Source: Candidatus Aquicultor primus (GTDB lineage: Bacteria; Actinomycetota; Aquicultoria; Aquicultorales; Aquicultoraceae). Taken from it: a DNA stretch of 6,338 nt. Numbering within the stretch: position 1 is the stretch's first letter; every line of letters begins with the position of its first letter. The position numbers and the translations under genes were made by a program. The stretch is taken from the NCBI GenBank assembly GCA_001767575.1, contig MELI01000012.1, positions 6,870 through 13,207 of the forward strand. The letters run 5' to 3'. Below are positions 1 to 5,789 of the stretch, piece after piece. The notes under the pieces were generated by a model. That model did not search any database. It was not told the DNA's origin and saw only the letters and a list, made by a program, of their open reading frames with translations.

Positions 1-452
1 GCGAAGGCGGCCTGGAGATGAATATACAGGAGCTGCAGACTGTCGCTCACTACAAGCTGCCGCTCAAGCTGTTCGTGTTCAACAACGACGGCTACCTGAG
101 CATCAAGCATACGCAGAATGCTTACTTTAAAGGCAGGCTGGTGGGTTGCGATCCCTCAAGCGGGGTCTCCTGTGTGAATATCTCGAAGCAGGCTGCCGCG
201 TACGGACTGCCTTATTATAAAATGAGGACCCATGCCGACCTTGAGGGCGTGTTCGCTAAAGTGATGAGCAGGCCGGGGCCGGCCGTGATAGAGGTGATGC
301 TTGACCCGCTGCAGCCGTTCGCCCCAAAAGCTGCTTCGTCCAAGACGAGCGACGGGCGGATGGTTTCCAAGCCGCTGGAGGATATGTCCCCGTTCCTGCC
401 GCGGGAGCAGTTTTACTCGGAGATGATAGTTAAGCCGGTGGACGGTAAATAA
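1..452 (+). CDS. Thiamine-diphosphate-dependent enzyme, acetolactate-synthase-like, C-terminal part (5' end outside window)
   Basis: Only the last ~150 codons are present. The reading frame is open from base 3 and the gene begins upstream; the ATG at 18 is internal because the ThDP-binding motif starts before it. Seen: the codon cut by the window edge is followed by E-G-G-L-E-M-N, then 24 residues after the inferred G-E-G, then N-N (bases 81-86). This is the GDG-X(24-27)-NN metal/ThDP signature, with Glu where Asp is usual. Downstream come GYLSIK-TQ, a VG-D-SSGVS segment, and a C-terminal PLEDMSPFL segment (about 372-395). From memory, this set is typical of acetolactate-synthase-like proteins found in sugar gene clusters, unlike housekeeping IlvB. 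Such enzymes decarboxylate a 2-keto acid such as pyruvate; YerE uses that activity to add a two-carbon branch to a CDP-ketosugar. Substrate here is inferred. It is followed after 16 bases by the SDR gene. Cytoplasmic. Family call is firm, substrate is not. Confidence 0.88.
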   Translation, partial: EGGLEMNIQELQTVAHYKLPLKLFVFNNDGYLSIKHTQNAYFKGRLVGCDPSSGVSCVNISKQAAAYGLPYYKMRTHADLEGVFAKVMSRPGPAVIEVMLDPLQPFAPKAASSKTSDGRMVSKPLEDMSPFLPREQFYSEMIVKPVDGK

Positions 453-468
453 CCCGTCCGAAGGGCGT

Positions 469-1524
469 ATGAACCATATTGTAAAAGAGGATGTGGAGGC
501 CATAATAAGGTCCGGCGGGGATCTTTGGGAGGCGTTCGCGGGAAAGTCTATTCTGGTCACCGGCGCGAACGGCTTGGTCCCGTATTATTTCGCCGCGACA
601 GTTCTGGAGCTGAACCGCGGACTCCTTAAAGGACGAGAATGCTCAGTTATGGCGTTGGTCAGGAGCAGAGAAAGGGGCGAGACGCGGTTCAAGGAGCATC
701 TCGGCGGCAGGCATTTTGAACTGATTGTCCAGGACGTTAATGTCCCGCCGGAAATCCCGGGGCCTGTGGATTATATTATCCACGCCGCAAGCCAGGCCAG
801 CCCGAAATACTACGGATCGGATCCCGCCGGGACCATGCTGCCTAACGTGCTGGGCACGTTGAACCTCCTGCGTCTGGCCGCTTCAAAAAAGAGCCGCGGG
901 TTCTTGTTCGTCAGTGGGGGAGAGGTTTACGGCATAGTCCCGGAGGACAAGATCCCTACAAAAGAAACGGATTACGGATGGCTTGATCCTGTAAATGTCC
1001 GTTCCTGTTACGCCGAAGGCAAGCGCGCCGGAGAGACTCTTTGTTCGGTTTGGAATAAGCAGTACGGCGTGCCGGCGGTGATAGCCAGGCTTGCCCACAC
1101 TTACGGGCCAGGCTTGCGGCTGGACGACGGCCGCGTCTTCGCTGATTTCGTAAGGGACGTGCTTGCCGGCAAGGATATAGAGCTTCGCAGCGACGGAAAG
1201 GCGGAGCGGTCTTTCTGTTATGTGGCCGACGCCGTCCTGGGGATGTTCATAGCCATGTTGAAGGGGACCCCGGCTTCAGCTTACAACGTTTGCAATGATG
1301 AAGCCTGTATAAGCGTCCGCGGGTTAGCGCAGATAATGGCCGGTTTGTTCCCGGAAAAACATATTTCGGTTAAGTTCGCAGGCGAGAGCGATCTGCCGGG
1401 CTACCTTAAGAGCCCGATCCAGCGCAGTTGCATGGATTCTTCGAGGCTTAGAGCCCTGGGCTGGCGGCCAATGACGGGGATAGAGGACGGGTTCCGCCGT
1501 ACTATCCGCAGTTTTAGTTTATAA
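469..1524 (+). CDS. NAD-dependent epimerase/dehydratase family protein (extended SDR, nucleotide-sugar modifying)
   Basis: A 351-residue protein of normal length for extended SDRs. Seen: an N-terminal ~25-residue lead, then the Rossmann nucleotide-binding motif TGANGLVPYY (residues 31-40). Its first two glycines are kept (G32, G35) but the third is Pro38. HAASQASPKYYG follows, then VSGGEVYG (148-155), the catalytic pair YAEGK (Y181, K185), HTYGPG, a LDDGRVFADFV segment and ERSFCYVADA. Overall it resembles dTDP-glucose 4,6-dehydratases and UDP-glucuronate decarboxylases. In those, the position three before the V of the EVYG motif is the active-site Ser/Thr; here it is Gly150, while Glu152 is kept. 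The reaction could be reduction, epimerisation or decarboxylation of a nucleotide sugar; the sequence does not decide. It follows the ThDP enzyme by 16 bases, and a weak GAAGGG lies at 460-465. The pairing suggests action on the same sugar. Cytoplasmic. Confidence 0.9.
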   Translation: MNHIVKEDVEAIIRSGGDLWEAFAGKSILVTGANGLVPYYFAATVLELNRGLLKGRECSVMALVRSRERGETRFKEHLGGRHFELIVQDVNVPPEIPGPVDYIIHAASQASPKYYGSDPAGTMLPNVLGTLNLLRLAASKKSRGFLFVSGGEVYGIVPEDKIPTKETDYGWLDPVNVRSCYAEGKRAGETLCSVWNKQYGVPAVIARLAHTYGPGLRLDDGRVFADFVRDVLAGKDIELRSDGKAERSFCYVADAVLGMFIAMLKGTPASAYNVCNDEACISVRGLAQIMAGLFPEKHISVKFAGESDLPGYLKSPIQRSCMDSSRLRALGWRPMTGIEDGFRRTIRSFSL

Positions 1525-1530
1525 AAAATA

Positions 1531-2913
1531 ATGAGCCTGCTTGATTCGTTCCACAACTTGAGGCGCTTTGCCGGAGTCGACCGGGCTGTTTCGTATTCCA
1601 TAGTGGCAAGGGCTCTTTCGATAGCGAGCGGCCTCATCACCATTCCTTTGATCCTGACCAGGCTTACGCCTGCCGAACAGGGCTTCTACTATACGTTCGG
1701 GAGCATCCTGGCGCTTCAGGTCTTCCTGGAGATGGGATTTGGCACGGTAGCTATCCAGATGGTCGCTCACGATGCGGCTCATTTAAAGATAGATCTAAAA
1801 TCCGGTGTAACTGGTCCGGCCGCCCACTTGGAGCATTTCTCCGCAACGATCCGCTTTGTCAGGAACTGGTATGCTGTACTGTTCGCGCTGGTGGCAGTTT
1901 CCCTTTTCCCGATAGGTTTATGGTTTTTTTCTACTTCGGGCAGCGCTGGAGCCGCGAACTGGGTCTGGCCATGGGCGCTTATGGTCCTGTGGACGGCCGG
2001 CGGCGTGTTTGTGAACTGCCTGGTGGCCATAGTCGAGGGGATGGGGTTTGTCGCCGAATCCGTCCGGCTGCGGTTGTGGGGCGGCGTGACGCAGCTATCA
2101 TTATCCGTTCTCTGCTTGTTGGCCGGGTTTAAACTGTATGCCCTCCCTGCCGCGGGCATAGCTGCGATTAGCGTCAACTTCGTGATCGCCTGGTTATTGT
2201 TGCGCAATGTGGTCAGGGTAACGGCGCCGCTCGGCAAAGAGACGCGTATCGACTGGGTCAGGGACATCCTTCCTTTTCAATGGCGCATAGCGCTCAGCTG
2301 GATGTCCGGCTGGTTCATCTTCAACGCGATGCTCCCCGTTGTGTTCCGGCAATTGGGGCCGGAAGAAGCTGGACGCTTCGGGTTGGCGATGAGCATTCTG
2401 AATTTCATCAGCTCGTTCGCGATGAATTGGACCGCCACGAAATCAGCCATCTGGGGACAGATGGTAGCGCGGAAGGAATGGGGGGGGATGGACTCCCTTT
2501 TCTGGAAGGTCATGCCGCAGGCGGTCGGGGCCGCCCTCTTAGGTTCCTTGGCGGCCATACTGGCCGTCCCCTATCTGCCTGAGTGGAGCGCCAGGTTCGC
2601 GGGCAGGGTCCCTGGCAGGGAAATCTTACTGCTGCTGTGCTTTGTGGCGGTGCTCAACCAGGTCACCTATGCCGAGGCGTTCTATCTCCGGGCGCACAAA
2701 CGCGAGCCGTTCCTCCTGAATTCCGTGTTCACCGGGCTGGCAATGGCCGTGGGACTTTTTGGCTTTTCTCATTCTTCGTCGTTCTCGATCTCTTTGTACT
2801 ATCTGATGGTTTCGGTGTTTTCATTCATATGGGGAACGTTCATTTTTGTGAAATGCCGGGCTAGCTGGCACAGCCCTGTCCCTGACGTTAAGGAAGTCCT
2901 CCACGGGACGTGA
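1531..2913 (+). CDS. Polysaccharide (O-antigen-type) flippase, Wzx-like MOP/PST family membrane protein
   Basis: A 460-residue, strongly hydrophobic protein with about 12 predicted membrane helices by eye (roughly 23-43, 52-78, 112-133, 144-168, 183-201, 204-226, 253-272, 282-302, 327-348, 363-385, 393-413, 419-441). Both length and helix number fit Wzx/RfbX-type flippases. The segment around residues 36-80 (two prolines and LTRL, then EQGFYY and LEMGFG) is typical of the first helices of this family. It would move the undecaprenyl-linked oligosaccharide across the inner membrane, implying a Wzx/Wzy-type route rather than an ABC exporter. Its ATG lies 6 bases after the SDR stop, in an A/T run with no visible Shine-Dalgarno, so translation may depend on the upstream gene. 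The coding sequence contains eight consecutive G (2480-2487, codons W317-G318-G319). It ends in a GTGA overlap with a possible GTG start of the next gene. Sugar specificity cannot be read from such proteins. Confidence 0.9.
   Translation: MSLLDSFHNLRRFAGVDRAVSYSIVARALSIASGLITIPLILTRLTPAEQGFYYTFGSILALQVFLEMGFGTVAIQMVAHDAAHLKIDLKSGVTGPAAHLEHFSATIRFVRNWYAVLFALVAVSLFPIGLWFFSTSGSAGAANWVWPWALMVLWTAGGVFVNCLVAIVEGMGFVAESVRLRLWGGVTQLSLSVLCLLAGFKLYALPAAGIAAISVNFVIAWLLLRNVVRVTAPLGKETRIDWVRDILPFQWRIALSWMSGWFIFNAMLPVVFRQLGPEEAGRFGLAMSILNFISSFAMNWTATKSAIWGQMVARKEWGGMDSLFWKVMPQAVGAALLGSLAAILAVPYLPEWSARFAGRVPGREILLLLCFVAVLNQVTYAEAFYLRAHKREPFLLNSVFTGLAMAVGLFGFSHSSSFSISLYYLMVSVFSFIWGTFIFVKCRASWHSPVPDVKEVLHGT
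2480..2487 (+). repeat. Homopolymer tract of eight G in the flippase gene
   Basis: Eight consecutive G read as tG GGG GGG-type codons (Trp-Gly-Gly, residues 317-319). It is the longest G run I found in the window. A gain of one G would shift into a frame ending at the TGA at 2580-2582; a loss of one G would end at the TAG at 2540-2542. Either change would truncate the flippase after about eight helices. Confidence 0.8.
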
Positions 2914-2942
2914 TCCGATGCGGGGCTGGCGTACGGAATTGT

Positions 2943-3926
2943 ATGGAAAAGATATTAACGGTCGCTATTCCCACCTATAACAGGGCTAAGTACCTGGACC
3001 TGCTGCTTTCCGGGCTCTTGAGCCAGGTGGAGGATTTGCGCGGCTGGGTCGATATCGTAATCTCCGACAATTGTTCTACGGATGGAACCCGGGAGGTCGT
3101 GCGCCGCTATTCCGACGCCGGGCTTTCTCTGCGTTACCTGCGCAACCAGCAGAATATGGGGGCGACCTGGAATACTATAAGATGTTTTGAGGAGGCTCAG
3201 ACCAAATATGTGCTGGTTTTCGGGGATGACGATATCCTGCTGGACGGAACGTTCAAAAAGCTCGCGCAGCTGTTGTCCAATGACGATTACGGCGCCGTTT
3301 ATCTGAAGTCGTATTCTTATCTCGGAGACCATATGGCGGAGCGTCCCGCCAACGCCGAGTCCGGTACCAGGATATATGACGACCCCAGGCTGTTTTTTCG
3401 GCAGGTCAATTTTTGGATCACTTTCCTGTCGGGGATCATAGTGAACAAGCGCGCGCTGCCCGGGGATTTTTCTCCGAGACAGTTCGAATCGACCTCGGTC
3501 CCGCAGCTGGCCTGGGTTATCCCGGCCGCGTTAAGCTCTAAAAAAAACGCCTGCGTCCTGGACTTCTGCGTGGCCGCGAAACAGGCCAATACCGGCGGGT
3601 ACCAGCTGTGCAGCGTCTTTGGCGCCAGCATGAACGCTATTTTCGACAAGCTGGTCGCCCTCGGCGCCCCGAAAGCGTGCTTCGACGAAGTTAACAGCAA
3701 GCTGCTGACCGACTTCTTCCCGATAAACATCCTCCTGGCGCGGAAAGGCGCGAATTTCAAGGATGAAAACTATTTTGAGTCTTTGGCTCCCATATTTTCC
3801 GGGGATATCAAGTTCTGGGTCTTCGTGGTCCCGGTCATCCGGCTGCCGCTATCCGCGGCGGCATTCTGGCGGAGGGGGATGAACTTTGTGCTCAGGGGCC
3901 TGCGGAAGATCGGAGTAAATATTTGA
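2943..3926 (+). CDS. Family 2 glycosyltransferase (GT-A fold)
   Basis: With the ATG at 2943 the protein has 327 residues. Seen: the N-terminal GT2 opening VAIPTYNRAKYL (7-18), SDNCSTDGT (41-49, nucleotide binding), NQQNMGATWN (68-77), and FGDDD (93-97), the metal/nucleotide-sugar DXD region. Next come a WITFLSGIIVNK segment and a hydrophobic/basic C terminus that may lie along the inner membrane. It would transfer a sugar from a nucleotide donor to the lipid-linked glycan. Size and motif layout resemble the abequosyltransferase (RfbV)-like part of GT2. That is only an impression, but it would fit a dideoxysugar made by the upstream ThDP/SDR genes. Start choice: a GTG at 2910 overlaps the flippase stop (GTGA) and would add 11 residues. 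I prefer 2943 because the GT2 fold begins immediately there and GT2 proteins usually start this way. Its ribosome site is weak (GGA at 2935-2937). Confidence 0.88.
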   Translation: MEKILTVAIPTYNRAKYLDLLLSGLLSQVEDLRGWVDIVISDNCSTDGTREVVRRYSDAGLSLRYLRNQQNMGATWNTIRCFEEAQTKYVLVFGDDDILLDGTFKKLAQLLSNDDYGAVYLKSYSYLGDHMAERPANAESGTRIYDDPRLFFRQVNFWITFLSGIIVNKRALPGDFSPRQFESTSVPQLAWVIPAALSSKKNACVLDFCVAAKQANTGGYQLCSVFGASMNAIFDKLVALGAPKACFDEVNSKLLTDFFPINILLARKGANFKDENYFESLAPIFSGDIKFWVFVVPVIRLPLSAAAFWRRGMNFVLRGLRKIGVNI

Positions 3927-3930
3927 ACGC

Positions 3931-3935
3931 GGGAG
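3931..3935 (+). promoter_or_regulatory. Ribosome binding site of the acyltransferase gene
   Basis: GGGAG lies seven bases before the ATG at 3943, in the 16-base gap after the GT2 stop codon. It is one of the two clear Shine-Dalgarno sites in the window and supports this start. Confidence 0.7.
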
Positions 3936-3942
3936 AAAAACA

Positions 3943-4590
3943 ATGATCGAATTCTATCTTGAGAATGGCTTGTGGCTGACCGTCTCCTATGTGCTGTCCC
4001 GCGTTGCCGGAAAGCTGCGCAACTTCTGGCTGTCCGCCGGACTGAACTCCGGCAGAGGGCTGAGCATCGGGCCTGGCGCGTATTTAAGGGGGCTTGCGCA
4101 TATCCGCGCCGGGAAGAATTTTGTTTCGGGCGTTAATCTTAGGCTGGAGGCTGTTACGCAGCACTGCGACCGCAGGTATTCTCCGGAGATAATTATCGGG
4201 GATAATGTCGCCGTCAGCGATTACGTGCACATAGGGGCGGTCACGCGCGTTGAGATCGGCAATAATGTCCTTATGGGCAGCAAGGTATATATTTCAGACC
4301 ATAGCCATGGCGACTATTCCGGGCCGGCGGTGAGCTCTCCGGATGTCCCCCCGAATTTAAGGGCTTTGACTACCGGGAAAACGGTAGTGATAGAGGATAA
4401 TGTCTGGATAGGGGACGCCGTAGCGGTACTGCCCGGGGTGCGGATAGGCTATGGAAGCGTTATCGGGGCGAATTCCGTGGTTTCACGCGATATCCCGCCG
4501 TTGTCCATAGCGGTGGGCGCTCCCGCCAGAGCGATAAAAAAATGGGACCCGGCCGCTAAAGTATGGGCGGCAATCGGAGACAAACAATGA
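3943..4590 (+). CDS. Hexapeptide-repeat (left-handed beta-helix) O-acetyltransferase, WbbJ/WcaF-like
   Basis: A 215-residue protein, normal for the LbH acetyltransferase family. Residues 1-35 form a lead with hydrophobic stretches. From about residue 40 onward there are imperfect hexapeptide repeats ([LIV]-G-X4 type), e.g. IGPGAY, IIGDNV, IGAVTRVEIGNNVLMG, VIEDNVWIGDAV and VRIGYGSVIGANSVV. The loop with DHSHGDYSG (119-127) interrupts the helix and carries the probable catalytic histidine (H120 or H122; other members have a His at this place). The end GAPARAIKKW is the usual C-terminal cap. Such proteins act as trimers and transfer acetyl from acetyl-CoA to a sugar hydroxyl (or amine). In this cluster, O-acetylation of the repeat unit or its precursor is the likely job. 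The closest type I recognise is the LPS O-acetyltransferase WbbJ. The acceptor is unknown. The stop overlaps the next gene start (ATGA). Confidence 0.9.
   Translation: MIEFYLENGLWLTVSYVLSRVAGKLRNFWLSAGLNSGRGLSIGPGAYLRGLAHIRAGKNFVSGVNLRLEAVTQHCDRRYSPEIIIGDNVAVSDYVHIGAVTRVEIGNNVLMGSKVYISDHSHGDYSGPAVSSPDVPPNLRALTTGKTVVIEDNVWIGDAVAVLPGVRIGYGSVIGANSVVSRDIPPLSIAVGAPARAIKKWDPAAKVWAAIGDKQ
4576..4580 (+). promoter_or_regulatory. Ribosome binding site fixing the start of the GT8-like gene
   Basis: GGAGA lies six bases before the ATG at 4587, inside the end of the acetyltransferase gene. It decides between that ATG and the in-frame ATG at 4563, which has no such site and would add eight residues (MGGNRRQT) that precede the conserved fold. 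Confidence 0.75.
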
Positions 4591-5777
4591 GTGACATCGC
4601 CGTATTTACCATCGCCTCCAAGAACTATTTCGCTTTCGCGAAGACCCTGCTGGATTCCGTCAGGAAAGTTCACCCTTCGGGGGTGGATCTCTATCTCTTC
4701 CTGGCCGATGAGGCTGCCGGGGCCCTGCCTGCGAGCGGCCTGCCTTTCGATATAGTCGAGGCCAAGGATCTTCCTTTAAAAAACCTCTCGCGGATGGCCA
4801 TGCAGTACGACATAATGGAGTTCAATACCTCCATAAAACCGTCCTGCTTTGCCTACCTGTTTGCTAAAAAGTACAAAAAAGTGCTGTATTTAGATCCGGA
4901 TATCCAGGTCTATCGCCCGTTGGACCAACTTTTCTCGGCGTTGGAAACCGGTTCTTTGCTGCTGACGCCGCATATAACTGAGCCCCTTCCCGAAAGCGAC
5001 AATTTTATTCCGCCCGAGCAGGAGTACCTGCGGGCCGGAACCTATAACCTGGGGTTTATAGGCGTTTCAGCCAGAGATGAGGGCCTGCGCTTTACGGACT
5101 GGTGGGGGAGGAAGTGCGAGGAGCAATGCTTCTCCGAATCCGAGACGGGTCTTTTTGTGGACCAGAAATGGGTCAACCTTGCGCCGGGGCTTTTCAGCGA
5201 AGTCGTGATCTCCAGGGACAAAGGCCTGAACATGGCCTACTGGAACCTTCAGGAGCGGACATTGGGGCCGGACCTCACAGTAAACGGTAAGACTCCGCTC
5301 GTCTTCTACCATTTCAGCGGAATTAATATATCCGATCCTTCAGATATTTCCAAGTACCAAACCCGTTATCGCCTCGGGGACCGTCCTGACCTTAAAGATA
5401 TTTTCGGCGCTTACTGCGGTCAGGTGACCGGGAATGGCCACGACAAGTATCGCCTGCTGCCTTACGCCTATTCAAATTTCAGCGACGGCCGCAGAATAGG
5501 GGATTTTGCCAGGCGGCATTATCCTGCCGTGAGCCGGCGCTTCCCGGAACCGTTCCGGACGGGCGAGGGCACTTATTATGAGTACCTCAGGCGGAATAAT
5601 TTGCTTGAGTCTCCCCAGGCTTCCCGCCCCGTCGCCGGGAGTTACACGGGACAGAAGAAAAGATTCAACTGGCTGCTGAAAATGTGCTGCCGCCTTATAG
5701 GGGTGGACAGATATAAAAACCTGATGATATATTTGCGGAAGATCTCCATTATCCGCAACCAGGACTTCTGGACCTGA
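4587..5777 (+). CDS. Glycosyltransferase, GT8-like GT-A fold
   Basis: A 396-residue protein, starting at the ATG that overlaps the acetyltransferase stop by four bases (ATGA), which indicates translational coupling. Seen: an N-terminal strand IAVFTIASKNY (4-14), then MQYDIMEFNTSIKPS (72-86) and VLYLDPDIQVYRPLD (99-113). The last of these holds the D103-P-D105 metal/nucleotide-sugar DXD motif after a hydrophobic strand, as in GT8. Further conserved-looking blocks are LTPH (126-129), YNLGFIG (153-159), GLFVDQKW (188-195), NMAYWNLQER (215-224) and FYHFSG (240-245). This pattern matches a group of glycosyltransferases that I remember from many bacterial polysaccharide clusters, often without a specific name. 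The C-terminal ~50 residues are basic with hydrophobic patches, suiting membrane contact. It would add one residue of the repeat unit at the cytoplasmic face. Donor and acceptor are unknown, and the assignment to GT8 itself is by resemblance only. Confidence 0.85.
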   Translation: MSDIAVFTIASKNYFAFAKTLLDSVRKVHPSGVDLYLFLADEAAGALPASGLPFDIVEAKDLPLKNLSRMAMQYDIMEFNTSIKPSCFAYLFAKKYKKVLYLDPDIQVYRPLDQLFSALETGSLLLTPHITEPLPESDNFIPPEQEYLRAGTYNLGFIGVSARDEGLRFTDWWGRKCEEQCFSESETGLFVDQKWVNLAPGLFSEVVISRDKGLNMAYWNLQERTLGPDLTVNGKTPLVFYHFSGINISDPSDISKYQTRYRLGDRPDLKDIFGAYCGQVTGNGHDKYRLLPYAYSNFSDGRRIGDFARRHYPAVSRRFPEPFRTGEGTYYEYLRRNNLLESPQASRPVAGSYTGQKKRFNWLLKMCCRLIGVDRYKNLMIYLRKISIIRNQDFWT

Positions 5778-5789
5778 GACGCGCTCTAA

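Noticed and set aside
453..468. Possible terminator or promoter in gaps between genes
   Set aside because: All gaps are about 30 bases or shorter and hold no stem-loop with a T run and no -35/-10 pair, consistent with one transcript.
156..560. 134-codon minus-strand open frame across the ThDP gene end
   Set aside because: It lies opposite two strongly supported genes and has no recognisable motif; a shadow of their coding sequence.
1779..2267. 162-codon minus-strand open frame inside the flippase gene
   Set aside because: The opposite strand encodes clear membrane helices; the antisense product looks like arbitrary composition and has no supported ribosome site.
3540..3547. A8 run in the GT2 gene, including an in-frame A AAA AAC heptamer of the type used for -1 frameshifting
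   Set aside because: The protein continues normally in the zero frame to the expected length, and I see no stimulatory stem-loop or coding logic for a shifted product.
2955..3760. Two minus-strand open frames of 125 and 147 codons opposite the GT2 gene
   Set aside because: The GT2 motifs on the + strand explain this region; the antisense frames show no domain.
4563..4586. Earlier ATG for the GT8-like gene
   Set aside because: The ATG at 4587 has GGAGA at proper spacing and an ATGA overlap; the extra eight residues are not part of the fold.
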